From the NCBI RefSeq assembly GCF_016405885.1, contig NZ_JAEKGC010000013.1, positions 62,001-126,000 of the forward strand: DNA of 64,000 bases. Reading direction: 5' to 3'. The stretch is from Arthrobacter sp. MSA 4-2 (lineage in GTDB: Bacteria > Actinomycetota > Actinomycetes > Actinomycetales > Micrococcaceae). The notes under the pieces were generated by a model. The model ran no database searches and had not been told where the DNA came from. It saw nothing but the letters and a program-made list of their open reading frames with translations. Below are positions 35,443 through 45,500 of the stretch, piece by piece (position 1 is the first letter of the stretch; each line of letters begins with the position of its first letter). The translations under genes were made by a program, and so were the position numbers.

Positions 35443-35664
35443 TCAGTCTTCGGAAACGACCGGCTTCTCGCGGAGCCGCTCGGTCTCGTCCTGCCACTCG
35501 GAAGTGAGCGGCCGCAGGTTCGCTTCGACGGACCGCGCATGGTGTCCGCAGAAGAGAAGCTCTCCACCGGAGGTTGAAAGGACTGCGCGCACGTAGGCCT
35601 GGGCTCCGCAGCGGTCGCAGCGGTGCTGGGCGGTAAGTTCTCGGGTTGCAACTGCAGTACTCAT
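35443..35664 (-). CDS. DUF7455 small zinc-ribbon-like protein
   Basis: This 73-residue protein carries CDRCGAQAY and FCGHH, which give two Cys plus a Cys/His pair likely to bind a metal. It matches the DUF7455 family that regularly sits next to sigA in Actinobacteria; its function is unknown. The ATG follows GAGGAGG, a strong ribosome-binding sequence. It is divergent from parE. A role near RNA polymerase has been suggested by position only. Confidence 0.85.
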   Translation of the reverse strand: MSTAVATRELTAQHRCDRCGAQAYVRAVLSTSGGELLFCGHHARSVEANLRPLTSEWQDETERLREKPVVSED

Positions 35665-35930
35665 GAATGCCTCCTCATGTGGATCGTGTATTCATATAAC
35701 CATTATTCGTTGCCGTTTCTTCGCAGGGTGGGTTTTCTTTCGCTCCCGGCGTAGGGAGGGCCCGCCTTGACACTGCCGGAGGTGCCCGGGATCACAACTG
35801 GAGCCGCAGTCCCGGCCGGGCCTGCACGGCGATGTCGGTGCCGGGTAATAAGCTTGACCCTGGTGTCCAGCGGCCCTTTCCGGGCGTTGGATTCCTCACT
35901 CCAGCCACGCGTCAAGGAGACCACCCCAAC

Positions 35931-38039
35931 GTGACCCCACTCAGTTCCGACTACACCGCACGCCATCTCTCGGTCCTCGAGGGCCTTGAGGCCGTCCGCA
36001 AGCGGCCGGGGATGTACATCGGCTCGACGGACTCCCGCGGGCTGATGCACTGCCTGTGGGAGATCATCGACAACTCGGTCGACGAGGCCCTGGCCGGGTT
36101 CGGCCAGAGCATCACCGTGATCCTCCACGCCGACGGCTCGGTCGAGATCCACGACGACGGCCGCGGCATCCCGGTGGACGCCGAGCCCAAGACCGGGCTC
36201 AGCGGCGTCGAGGTGGTCTTCACCAAGCTCCACGCCGGCGGCAAGTTCGGCGGCGGCTCCTACACCGCCTCCGGCGGCCTCCACGGCGTCGGCGCCAGCG
36301 TCGTCAACGCCCTCTCGGCCCGGCTCGACGTGTACGTTGACCGCGGCAGCAAGACCTACAAGATGTCCTTCCGCCGCGGCGAGCCCGGCCGCTTCGTGGA
36401 CGGGAAGACGATCTCGCCCACCGCGGCGTTCGAGCCCTTCCTCGACAGCTCGCGGCTCGACGTCGTCGGCACCACCAAGCGAGGCGTCACCGGCACCCGG
36501 ATCCGCTACTGGGCCGACCGGCAGATCTTCACCCCGGACGCGAAGTTCTCCTACGAAGAGCTCGAGACCCGCGCCCGGCAGACCTCCTTCCTGGTCCCGG
36601 GCCTGCGGATCACCCTGCGCGACGAGCGCCGCATCCCCGGCACCCCCGGCGAGGCCGGGCCGGTGGAACAGGTCTTCCAGCACGACGGCGGCATCTCCGA
36701 GTTCGCCGAGTTCCTCGCCGTCGACGCCGCAGTGACCGACGTCTGGCGCATCCACGGCTCGGGCCGGTTCAAGGAATCCGTTCCCGTGCTCGACGAGCGC
36801 GGGCACAGCCAGATGGCGGAGGTCGAACGGGACTGCGAGGTCGACATCGCGCTGCGCTGGGGCATCGGCTACGAGACGACCATGCGCAGCTACGTCAACA
36901 TCATCGCCACCCCCAAGGGCGGCACGCACCAGAGCGGGTTCGAGCAGGCCCTGCTGAAGACCTTTCGCAAGGTGATCGAGGCCAACGCCCGCAAGCTCAA
37001 GGCCGGCAACGACAAGATCGAGAAGGACGACGTGTTCGCGGGCCTGACCGCCGTCCTCACCGTCCGCCTGGCCGAACCGCAGTTCGAGGGCCAGACAAAG
37101 GAGATCCTCGGCACCTCCGCGGTGAAGGCCATCGTGGCGAAGGTCGTGGAGAAGGAAATCACCGCCCGGCTGAACTCCACCGCACGCGCCGACAAGGCCC
37201 AGTCGGCACTGCTGCTGGAGAAGGTCGTTGCGGAGATGAAGTCGCGCATCTCCGCCCGCGTGCACAAGGAGACCCAGCGCCGCAAGAACGCCCTCGAGAC
37301 CTCCTCAATGCCCAGCAAGCTCGCCGACTGCCGCATCGACGACCCCGAACGGTCCGAACTGTTCATCGTCGAGGGCGACAGCGCCCTCGGAACGGCCAAG
37401 CTCGCCCGGTCCTCGGACTACCAGGCCCTGCTGCCCATCCGGGGCAAAATCCTCAACGTGCAGAAGGCCTCGGTGGGCGACATGCTCTCCAACGCGGAAT
37501 GCGCGGCGCTGATCCAGGTGGTCGGGGCCGGTTCCGGGCGCAGCTTCCAGCTCGATGCGCGGCGCTACGGCAAGATCATCCTCATGACGGACGCCGACGT
37601 CGACGGCGCCCACATCCGTACCCTGCTGCTGACCCTGTTCTTCAGGTACATGCGCCCGCTCGTGGAGGCGGGCCGGGTGTACGCCGCGGTGCCGCCGCTG
37701 CACCGGGTGGAGGTCATCAATCCCGGCTCGAAGCCGAACGAGATGGTCTACACGTACTCGGAAAACGAGCTGCACCGGCTCCTGGCCGCCATGGAGAAGT
37801 CCGGCAAGCGCTTCAAGGAACCCATCCAGCGCTACAAGGGCCTGGGGGAGATGGACGCCGCCCAGCTCGCCGAGACCACCATGGATCCGCGCCACCGGAC
37901 GCTGCGCCGGGTGCGGATCTCCGAGGCCGAGTCGGCCGAGCGGGTCTTCGACCTGCTGATGGGCAGCGATGTCGCACCCCGGAAGGACTTCATCGTCGCC
38001 GGTGCCGCGACGCTGGACCGGGACCGCATTGACGCCTAG
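35931..38039 (+). CDS. parE: DNA topoisomerase IV subunit B (ParE/GyrB-like)
   Basis: This is the ATPase subunit of a type IIA topoisomerase that separates daughter chromosomes. The GTG at 35931 (702 aa) is used because AAGGAG lies 11 nt upstream; the open frame runs 33 codons further. ATPase motifs are EIIDNSVDEAL, DDGRGIPVD and GGLHGVGASVVNAL; the TOPRIM domain shows EGDSALGTAK and DADVDGAHIRTLLL; the C-terminal end has QRYKGLGEMD. Its partner is probably the ParC subunit encoded 9.6 kb downstream on the opposite strand. ParE versus a second GyrB is judged from context with sigA and DUF7455, as usual in Micrococcales. Confidence 0.92.
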   Translation: MTPLSSDYTARHLSVLEGLEAVRKRPGMYIGSTDSRGLMHCLWEIIDNSVDEALAGFGQSITVILHADGSVEIHDDGRGIPVDAEPKTGLSGVEVVFTKLHAGGKFGGGSYTASGGLHGVGASVVNALSARLDVYVDRGSKTYKMSFRRGEPGRFVDGKTISPTAAFEPFLDSSRLDVVGTTKRGVTGTRIRYWADRQIFTPDAKFSYEELETRARQTSFLVPGLRITLRDERRIPGTPGEAGPVEQVFQHDGGISEFAEFLAVDAAVTDVWRIHGSGRFKESVPVLDERGHSQMAEVERDCEVDIALRWGIGYETTMRSYVNIIATPKGGTHQSGFEQALLKTFRKVIEANARKLKAGNDKIEKDDVFAGLTAVLTVRLAEPQFEGQTKEILGTSAVKAIVAKVVEKEITARLNSTARADKAQSALLLEKVVAEMKSRISARVHKETQRRKNALETSSMPSKLADCRIDDPERSELFIVEGDSALGTAKLARSSDYQALLPIRGKILNVQKASVGDMLSNAECAALIQVVGAGSGRSFQLDARRYGKIILMTDADVDGAHIRTLLLTLFFRYMRPLVEAGRVYAAVPPLHRVEVINPGSKPNEMVYTYSENELHRLLAAMEKSGKRFKEPIQRYKGLGEMDAAQLAETTMDPRHRTLRRVRISEAESAERVFDLLMGSDVAPRKDFIVAGAATLDRDRIDA

Positions 38040-38070
38040 CGGCTAGCCGACGCACGCCAAAGCGCCGTCC

Positions 38071-38306
38071 GCACCCGATAGCGACGCCCGCACCCGAAAG
38101 CGACGTCCGCGCCGGATTTTTCCGGTGCGGACGTCGTTTCTGCGTGTGGGCGTCGTAATCGGGGTCATCGGAGCCGACGGCGGGCGTTCACCGAGCGGAA
38201 CCGCACCGGGCCGGATTCCGCACCACATCACGACGGGCGCGCCTGAAAGCGTCCTTCGCACCGGATATTGCCGGTACGGATGTCGCTTTCGGACGGGTGT
38301 GTCGTG
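38071..38306. repeat. Two dispersed palindromic elements between parE and the M56 gene
   Basis: This gap holds two related palindromes with CGAAAGCGAC-type outer ends. Element A has stems at 38101-38116 and 38121-38136 (one G-T wobble, TTTT loop), preceded by two direct copies of GCACCCGAwAGCGACG at 38071 and 38090. Element B pairs 38245-38264 with 38271-38290 (16 of 20 bases, loop ATATTG). Related elements occur at 47.3-47.5 kb. No gene is visible here. Confidence 0.8.
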
Positions 38307-38351
38307 AACGGGCGCGGCCCCGACGCCCCGAGCTGTCCCCGAGGGGCGACC

Positions 38352-39329
38352 TCACCCGGGCAGTGCGGGGGCGATCAGCAGCAGGGGAGGGAACACCAGC
38401 AGCAGACCGGCCGAGCCCAGGGCCACGGCGCGCTGCAGGGCCGTCAGGGGCCGCAGGGGGGTCAGCAGCCGGCGCAGGCGCTGGACCGAGGTGCTCCAGT
38501 CCTCGGCCATGGTTCCGCGGTCCGGTGCCGGCAGCTCCAGCCGTGTCTCCGCCGACGGGGCGGTGTCAGCCACGGCCGGTGACCCGGCGGCGACGATCGC
38601 GATGGCCCGCACGAGGGTGCCTTCGTCGACGTGCTTGAGGGCCTGGTCGTCGGCCAGCATCTCGATCAGCTCCGTCACCGCAACCTGTGCCAGCTGCGAG
38701 GTGGGCAGCCAGGGCAGGGCGGAACGCCAGGCGGCGAACGCCCACAGGAGCAGGTGGTGGCGCTGCTGGAGGTGGGCATTTTCGTGGGTCAGGACGGCGT
38801 TGAGTTCCTCCTGGCTGAGCATTTCAAGGAGTCCGTCGGACAGGACGGTCACCGAGCGAGCCCCCCCGGGCAGGCAGTAGGCAACGGGCGTGGGGTGGTT
38901 GATCACGAGGGTCGCGGGGGAGTCCTTCACCGGCGAACTGAGCAACCGCAACATGCTGCGGTGGCGCCGGCGCTGGCGCTGGATACGAATGAAGGTCAGC
39001 ATCAGCGTGAAGACCAGGTGGACGCCCAACAGGGTCGCCGCGCTCAGAGCAAAGACGTGGATGATTCCGAGGGTCTCGGCCGGCTTCTGCTCCATCAGTA
39101 CGTTCCACAGTCCGATAGAGGCCGACACGAGATTATCGCCCAGCGGGGCCAGGCCCCAGACGAGCATGGCCCCGATCATCGAGAGCCCGCCGGCGAGGGC
39201 GATCGACTGCCACAGGACCATGGCCGTGAAGGGGGAGCGCGCGGGCCAGCGGGCGCGGGAGAGCGCAATGGGCGCCGGCCACGCGAGGAACACCGCGAGG
39301 GCCGCCAGAAAGTATGACGCCCAGAGCAC
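38352..39329 (-). CDS. M56 family membrane metalloprotease (BlaR1/MecR1-like, no sensor domain)
   Basis: This is an integral-membrane zinc protease. In BlaR1 systems the M56 protease responds to a signal and leads to cleavage of BlaI. The 325-residue protein has four or so membrane helices (including ALAVFLAWPAPIAL and LSAATLLGVHLVFTLML). The zinc motif is HENAH at residues 182-186 in a cytosolic loop. There is no C-terminal penicillin-binding domain, so beta-lactam sensing is not expected. It follows blaI with a 6-bp gap and is clearly co-transcribed. Rv1845c of M. tuberculosis is comparable. The signal is unknown; linkage to cytochrome bd suggests redox or respiratory stress. Confidence 0.88.
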   Translation of the reverse strand: MLWASYFLAALAVFLAWPAPIALSRARWPARSPFTAMVLWQSIALAGGLSMIGAMLVWGLAPLGDNLVSASIGLWNVLMEQKPAETLGIIHVFALSAATLLGVHLVFTLMLTFIRIQRQRRRHRSMLRLLSSPVKDSPATLVINHPTPVAYCLPGGARSVTVLSDGLLEMLSQEELNAVLTHENAHLQQRHHLLLWAFAAWRSALPWLPTSQLAQVAVTELIEMLADDQALKHVDEGTLVRAIAIVAAGSPAVADTAPSAETRLELPAPDRGTMAEDWSTSVQRLRRLLTPLRPLTALQRAVALGSAGLLLVFPPLLLIAPALPG

Positions 39330-39335
39330 TGGGGC

Positions 39336-39704
39336 CTAGGCGCCGAGCAGCCTGCGCAGGGTCTGCGCCTCCGACTCCGAGACGCTGCCGATGAAACGCG
39401 CAAGCACCGCCTCGCGGTCGGGCGCCTTGACGAACACTTCGTGCATCAGCTCGGCGGTGTGGTCGGCGCGGCTGGTGACCGCCTTGTAGCGATGGGGCCG
39501 GCTGTCGCGCTCGCGCTGCACCAGGCCCTTCTTCTCCAGACGGGACAAAACGGTCAGCACAGTGGTCACGGCGAGCTCCCGCCCGGTCTCGGCGCCGGCC
39601 GGGACGACGGCGATCGAATCGCGCAGCTCGTTGGCCGTGAGTGCCCCGGGTGTTGACCACAGCAGGTCCATCACTGTGCGTTCGAGGTCTCCGAGGGTTG
39701 CCAT
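39336..39704 (-). CDS. blaI: BlaI/MecI/CopY family repressor
   Basis: This winged-helix repressor binds DNA as a dimer and is inactivated when its M56 partner triggers cleavage. The ATG at 39704 (122 aa) is chosen from AAGGA 5 nt upstream and from the family start (MATLGDLERTVMDLLWSTPG). The recognition region reads VTTVLTVLSRLEKKGLVQRERDSRPHRYKA, followed by the dimerisation helices. It is divergent from cydA, and three TTCTAC-N5-GTAGAA palindromes lie in the shared 219-bp region. That makes it the likely regulator of both its own operon and cydAB-cydDC. Confidence 0.9.
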   Translation of the reverse strand: MATLGDLERTVMDLLWSTPGALTANELRDSIAVVPAGAETGRELAVTTVLTVLSRLEKKGLVQRERDSRPHRYKAVTSRADHTAELMHEVFVKAPDREAVLARFIGSVSESEAQTLRRLLGA

Positions 39705-39812
39705 GTTCTTCCTTCTGCGAAATCCGATGATGCATTTGGTGCCACGCCTGCCGATGGGGCAGGCGCAGGATACAGCTCTACGACTTAAAGGATACCGCGT
39801 TTTGCCGCTGGT

Positions 39813-39884
39813 TTCTACGTCACGTAGAAGCCTCATAAAATTTGTTCTACGCTATGTAGAAGAAGATTTCTACACGACGTAGAA
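39813..39884. promoter_or_regulatory. Three BlaI-type operators between blaI and cydA
   Basis: Three perfect dyads of TTCTAC-N5-GTAGAA occur at 39813-39829, 39845-39861 and 39868-39884, with spacers GTCAC, GCTAT and ACGAC. They resemble the TACA/TGTA-centred operators of BlaI proteins. A TAAAAT -10-like hexamer at 39836-39841 lies between operators 1 and 2 on the cydA strand; operator 1 would overlap its -35. Binding by BlaI would repress cydA and probably blaI as well. Confidence 0.85.
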
Positions 39885-39923
39885 CAACGGCCGCGCAGCC
39901 CGCGGTGTACGCGAAAGGGTTTC

Positions 39924-41504
39924 ATGGAAGCCTTGGAAATTGCCCGGTGGCAATTCGGCATCACCACCGTCTACCACTTCCTGATGGTCCCGCTGACCAT
40001 CGGCCTCGGCCTGCTGGTGGCGGTGATGCAAACCCTTTGGTACCGCACGGGCGAGGCATCGTACCTGCGGATGACGCGCTTCTGGGGCAAGCTCTTCCTG
40101 ATCAACTTCATCATGGGCGTGGCGACCGGGCTGGTGCAGGAGTTCCAGTTCGGCCTGGCGTGGAGCGAATACAGCCGGTTCGTCGGTGACATCTTCGGCG
40201 CACCCCTGGCGCTTGAGGCACTGCTGGCCTTCTTCGTGGAGTCGACCTTCCTCGGCCTCTGGATCTTCGGGTGGCAGCGACTGCCAAAGCTGGTCCACCT
40301 GCTCTGCCTGTGGGCCGCGGTGCTCGCCTCGGTGCTCTCCGCCTACTTCATCCTCGTGGCCAACTCCTGGATGCAGCACCCGGTCGGGTACGAGGTTGTC
40401 GACGGCCGGCCGGTCCTGAACGACATTTGGGCGGTGCTGACCAACAACACCGCGCTGGTGGCCTTCCCCCATACGGTCTTCGGTGCCCTCGCCGTCGCCG
40501 GGGCGTTCCTGCTCGGCATCAGCTGGTACCACCTCTGGAAGCGCCGCAACGACGGGATTGACACCGTCGACGCGTCCGGCCGGGTCCAGATCGGCGCCGC
40601 GGCCGCTCCGTCGCGCGACGCCACCGACCACCGGGTCTGGCTGCGCTCTGCCCGGCTCGGCGCCGTCGTCGCCATGATCGCCTTCGCCGGCACCGCCGTC
40701 TCCGGCGACCTCCAGGGCAAGCTCATGTTCGATCAGCAGCCCATCAAGATGGCCGCCGCGGAGGCCGCCTGCCACGACGGCACCGGCTTCTCCGTGCTCT
40801 CCGTCGGCAACCTCGGCTCCCAGAGCTGCGACGACATCGTGGCCCTCGTCGAAGTTCCCGGCGTCCTCTCCTTCCTGGCCAACGGCGACTTCACCACCGA
40901 AGTCAAGGGCGTGAACACGCTGGTCCCCGAATACCAGGAGAAGTACGGGACCCACCTGCCCGACAACCCCATCTACGGCGACCGCGCCGGCACCGAGATC
41001 GACTACCTCCCCGTCCTCGAGGTCACCTACTGGGGCTTCCGCATCATGATCGGCTTCGGTGCCATCGCCGCCCTCGCCGCCGGCATCGCCTTCTGGGTGC
41101 TGCGCAAGGGCACCGTCCCCGAGTCCCGGTGGCTCATGCGCCTTGCAGTCTTCGGCATCCTCGCCCCGTTCGGCGCGAACGCCGCCGGCTGGATCTTCAC
41201 CGAGATGGGCCGCCAGCCCTTCGTCGTCGCACCGAACCCCGAGTTCGCCGGCATCGACAGCGTGTTCATGTTCACCGCCGCCGCCGTCTCCCCGGGGGTC
41301 ACCGTGGCCGAACTGCTCACCTCCCTGATAGCCCTCGCCTCGGTGTACGCGGTGCTGCTGGTCATCGAGGTCCGTCTGCTCTTCACCTACGTCCGCGGCG
41401 GAGTGGCCTCGGCCATGCCCGAGCTCGCCCACACCCCGGCGGACCACGACGGCGGGTCCGGGCACCGGGCCGACGACGCCGACGTCCTCTCTTTCGCGTA
41501 CTAA
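39924..41504 (+). CDS. cydA: Cytochrome bd ubiquinol oxidase subunit I
   Basis: CydA is the quinol-oxidising, haem-carrying subunit of the high-affinity terminal oxidase bd in the cytoplasmic membrane. The 526-residue protein starts MEALEIARWQFG with GAAAGGG 4 nt upstream. The conserved haem-ligand His is at position 18 (TTVYHFLMVPL). Other family segments are KLFLINFIMGVATGLVQEFQFG, ANSWMQHPVG and GRQPFVV. The Q-loop is of the short type normal for Actinobacteria. It heads the cydA-cydB-cydDC operon downstream of three BlaI-type operators. Confidence 0.96.
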   Translation: MEALEIARWQFGITTVYHFLMVPLTIGLGLLVAVMQTLWYRTGEASYLRMTRFWGKLFLINFIMGVATGLVQEFQFGLAWSEYSRFVGDIFGAPLALEALLAFFVESTFLGLWIFGWQRLPKLVHLLCLWAAVLASVLSAYFILVANSWMQHPVGYEVVDGRPVLNDIWAVLTNNTALVAFPHTVFGALAVAGAFLLGISWYHLWKRRNDGIDTVDASGRVQIGAAAAPSRDATDHRVWLRSARLGAVVAMIAFAGTAVSGDLQGKLMFDQQPIKMAAAEAACHDGTGFSVLSVGNLGSQSCDDIVALVEVPGVLSFLANGDFTTEVKGVNTLVPEYQEKYGTHLPDNPIYGDRAGTEIDYLPVLEVTYWGFRIMIGFGAIAALAAGIAFWVLRKGTVPESRWLMRLAVFGILAPFGANAAGWIFTEMGRQPFVVAPNPEFAGIDSVFMFTAAAVSPGVTVAELLTSLIALASVYAVLLVIEVRLLFTYVRGGVASAMPELAHTPADHDGGSGHRADDADVLSFAY

Positions 41505-41545
41505 GAGCCGCTTCCCGCGGCCGACACAGAAAAAGGTACCCCCGC

Positions 41546-42568
41546 ATGTCCGAGGCTCTTCCCACCCTCTGGTTCGTCCTCATCGCCGTCCTCTGGGCCG
41601 GCTACCTCTTCCTCGAAGGCTTCGACCTTGGGGTGGGCATGCTGATGAAGCTCGTCTACCGCACTGACTCCCAGCGCAGGGTGCTGCTGAACACCGTGGG
41701 GCCGGTGTGGGACGGCAACGAGGTGTGGCTGATCACCGCCATCGGCGCCACCTTCGCCGCGTTCCCCGCCTGGTACGCGTCCCTGCTGTCGTCGCTCTAC
41801 CTGCCCTTCACCGCCGTCCTGCTCGGCCTGATCTTCCGGGCAGTGGCCTTCGAGTGGCGGGGCAAGGTCGACAGCCCCGCATGGCGGAACCGTTGGGACT
41901 GGGCCATCGCCCTGGGGTCCCTGACGGCCGCCGCCGGCATCGGCGCGGCGCTGGCCCTGACCACCACCGGCCTGCCGATCAACGCCAACGGCGACCGCGA
42001 GGGCGGCCCGTTCGCCTGGTTCAACGGCTACGCGCTGCTCGGCGCCGCGGCCGTGGTGCTCTTCTGCCTGGTCCACGCCGCCGCGTTCCTGGCGCTGAAG
42101 ACGGAGGGCGGCGTGCGCGGCGCGGCGCTGCGGGTGGTGCGGCGGTGCCTGCCCTTCGCGCTGCTGCCGATGCTCGCCTGGGCGCTCACCGTGCAGGTCC
42201 GCGGCGGAACGATGCTCACCGCCCTGGCGCTGGTCTTTGCCGCCGGCTGCGCCGCCGCGTCCTGGCGCTCGGCGCGCGGGAACCGCGACGGCCGCGCCTT
42301 CGCGGCGCTGGGGGCGGCGATGGTGCTGATGATTGGCTCAATCTTCGCTGCTGCCTTCCCCGTGGTGCTTCCTTCGACCCTGGATCCGCTGTTCGACCTG
42401 ACGGTGGACAGCGCGGCGTCCTCCCCGTACACGCTGGGCCTGATGAGCATTGTGGCGGCGTTCGGGCTGCCGCTCATCCTCGCCTACCAGGGCTGGACCT
42501 ACTGGGTGTTCCGGCGCCGGATCTCCGAGCGGAGCATCCCTGCGGCCCACGCCGTGACCCCACTGTGA
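41546..42568 (+). CDS. cydB: Cytochrome bd ubiquinol oxidase subunit II
   Basis: CydB pairs with CydA in the membrane. The ATG at 41546 follows AAAAAGG by 9 nt and opens with LPTLWFVLIAVLWAGYLFLEGFDLG-type sequence, the family start. The 340 residues form about eight helices, with GPVWDGNEVWL and YLPFTAVLLGLIFR as typical segments. The gene lies 41 bp after cydA and its stop overlaps the GTG start of cydDC (GTGA), so the three are translated as one operon. Confidence 0.96.
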   Translation: MSEALPTLWFVLIAVLWAGYLFLEGFDLGVGMLMKLVYRTDSQRRVLLNTVGPVWDGNEVWLITAIGATFAAFPAWYASLLSSLYLPFTAVLLGLIFRAVAFEWRGKVDSPAWRNRWDWAIALGSLTAAAGIGAALALTTTGLPINANGDREGGPFAWFNGYALLGAAAVVLFCLVHAAAFLALKTEGGVRGAALRVVRRCLPFALLPMLAWALTVQVRGGTMLTALALVFAAGCAAASWRSARGNRDGRAFAALGAAMVLMIGSIFAAAFPVVLPSTLDPLFDLTVDSAASSPYTLGLMSIVAAFGLPLILAYQGWTYWVFRRRISERSIPAAHAVTPL

Positions 42569-45500
42569 GCGCCCCCGGAGTGAACGCCACGGAACGACGC
42601 CGCAGGAGGGGGCCGGAGTCCCCGGCCGGTCCGGTCGGCTCGACGCCTGCGGTGTACCTGCTCGGAGTCCTCGCGGCGGCGAAGGCCGCCGGACTGGTGC
42701 TGGTGGCCTCGGCCCTTGCCGCTGGGATCGCCTCCCTCGCGGACGGTGGGCTCGAACCCGGACCGCTGCTGATCCAGGGTGCCGCCGGCGTCGTGCTGCG
42801 CACCCTGGCCGCCTGGGGGCAGGATGTCACCGCCGCGCGGCTTGTCGTCGGGGTGAAGGAACGGGTGCGGCACGCCGCCCTGGAACGCGTCGTCGGCGAC
42901 GGCGGCAGCGCGGTCCTGCCGGCGGGTACCGGCGGAGAGGCCGGTTCCCGCGCCCCGGAAGCCGCCGGCACGGGTGCGCTGAGTGTGCTGCTGACCCGCG
43001 GCCTCGACGGGCTCGACAAGTACTACACCCAGTACCTGCCCGCGCTGGTCACCTGCGCCGTTGTCCCGCTGCTGGTGGGGGTGAGGATCCTCGCCGCGGA
43101 CTGGATCAGCGCCGTGGTGATCCTGCTGACCGTCCCGCTGGTGCCGGTATTCATGATCCTGATCGGACTCCACACCGAGGAGCGCACCCGGGACGCCGCG
43201 TCCGCCCTCGCGCGGCTGTCGGACCACCTGGTGGAACTGGCCCGGGGTCTGCCGGTGCTCGTGGGCCTGGGCCGTGCGGCGCAGCAGACCCGGGCCCTGG
43301 CAGACATCGCCGACCGCTCCTCGGCGCGCACCATGGCCACACTGCGCACCGCGTTCCTGTCCTCCCTGGCCCTCGAACTCATCAGCACCATCTCGGTGGC
43401 GGTCGTGGCGGTCTTCGCCGGAGTGCGCCTGATCCACGGTGACCTCGGGCTGGAAACCGCTCTCCTCGCCCTCATGCTGGCCCCTGAGTGCTACACGCCC
43501 CTGCGCGAGGTGGGGGCCGCCCACCACGCCAGCGAGGACGGCAGGGAGGCCGGCGGGCGCGTCCGCGCCATCCTAGAGGCTCCGCGGCCCCGGCACGGGG
43601 CGCGGACGGACCGGGACGCCGTCGCGGTCTCCGACCTCACCGCACGCTTCGCGGGGGCCGGCGGCCCGCTGTTCGCCGGGCTCACCTTCAGCCTTGCCGA
43701 GGGGCGCATCACGGCACTGACCGGGCCGAGCGGCAGCGGCAAATCCACCCTGATGGCCCTGCTCGCGGGCACGGCCGCAGTGCCCGGGCTGAAAATCACG
43801 GGCACGTTGTCCGGTGCCGCCCCGGGCTCGGTGGCCTGGGTGCCCCAGCACCCGGAGTTCCTCTCCGACACCGTCGGGGAGGAACTCGCCCTGTACGCCG
43901 GGTTGGCCGCAGGCGACCCGGCGCTCGCCGACGGTCTCGCCGCGGTCGGCGGGCCGGAGCTGCTCGGCCGGCGGACCGGCGAACTGAGCCCCGGTGAGGC
44001 GCGCCGGGTCGCCGTTGCCCGTGCCCTGCTGCGCGCCCGGCACCAGCCCGGGGTGCGCCTGCTGCTGCTCGATGAACCGACTGCCCACGTCGATGCGGCC
44101 TCCACCGAAGCCATCCGCGGCGTCCTGCGCCGGCTCCGTGGAAGCCTCACGGTGCTGCTGATCGCGCACGACGAGCGAACCGCAGGGCTCGCCGATGCCA
44201 CCGTCGTCCTCGGTGGGCCCGCCGCACTGGACGGCGTCCTTTCCGCGGCCGTACCCAACGGTGTGGCCGGGCCCGGTGCGCTGACCGCTGCCGTGGAAGC
44301 GGGCACCTCCGTGGAACTGGCCACTACCGCGCGGCCGGTTGAGTCCGCGCAGCAGGGCGGCACCCGGGCGGGCACGACGGCCGACGACGCCGGCTCCTCC
44401 GGCGCCGACCGTTCCGGCCGTCCCGTCTCCGTCTCCGACCCCGGGCCGTCCGCCGCCCCGGAGGTCCCCGCCGCGGGTCTGCGGGCGGTGCTGGCCCTGG
44501 TCCGGCCGTGGGAGCCGCGGTTCCTCGGCGCCGCCAGCCTCGGCCTGGGCTCCTCCCTGTTCGCCGTCGCCCTGACCGCCGTCTCCGGCTGGCTGATTGT
44601 GCGGGCGGCCGAGCAGCCGCCCATCCTGTACCTGCTCACGGCCATCGTGGGGGTGAGGTTCTTCGGCATCGGACGCTCCCTGCTGCGATACTGCGAACGG
44701 CTCGCCCTGCACCGGGCCGTCTTTGCCCGGGCCGACCGGGTGCGCCTGCGAGTGTGGGAGGGCCTGCTGCACCGGTCCGAAGCCTGGCGGACGCTCGCCC
44801 GCGGCTCCGGCGGCATCGAAAGCCTGGTGGGGGATGTCGACGAACTGCGCGACCTGACTCCCCGAGCGGTCCTGCCGCCCCTGACGGCGCTCCTGACCGG
44901 GGCCGCGGCGATCCTGACCACGGCCCTGCTGCTCCCTGCAGCGCTCGGCTGGCAGTTGGCGGTCACCGCCGCGGCGCTCGTGGCGGCGCCGGCCGCGGCG
45001 GTCGTGGCCGACCGGGCCGCCGGTGCCGCTAACGTGGTGCGGCGGGCCGAATCCCTGGAGCTCACCGCGCGGCTGCTGCGCGCAGCACCGGACCTTGCAG
45101 TGAACGACGCCGCCGGCCGGGCGCTGAGCCGCTGGAAGGCGTTGGACCACAGTGCCGCCCGGGGGCTGCGCCGGGTGGCGTGGGCGGCCGGCACCGGCCA
45201 GGGCCTCGTTGTGCTCGCCTGCACCGCCGGCGCGATCGGCGTGCTGACGGTGTCCGCTGGCGTTCCGGCCGAAACCGCGGCTGTCATCGCCCTGATGCAG
45301 CTCGCGCTGATCGAACCCTTCGGGGCCGGCGCCGCGGCCGTGCAGCACTGGGGGCCGCTGCGCGCCGTTGCCGTTCGGCTCCATCCGGTCCTCGCACCGG
45401 AACCCGACGGGCAGGACGGCCCTGCCCCTTCCGGAGCCCGGGCGCGGCGCTCCGGTGCGGAATCAGCGGCCCGCGGCCGCCGTCGTTCCACCGGAGTCCG

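Noticed and set aside
39813-39884. TTCTAC dyads as terminators
   Set aside because: The gap is between divergent genes, each stem is only 6 bp, and three equal copies fit operators better.
41707-42564. Open frame before cydDC overlapping cydB
   Set aside because: It is a shadow of cydB in another frame; the CydD domain starts after the GTG at 42565.
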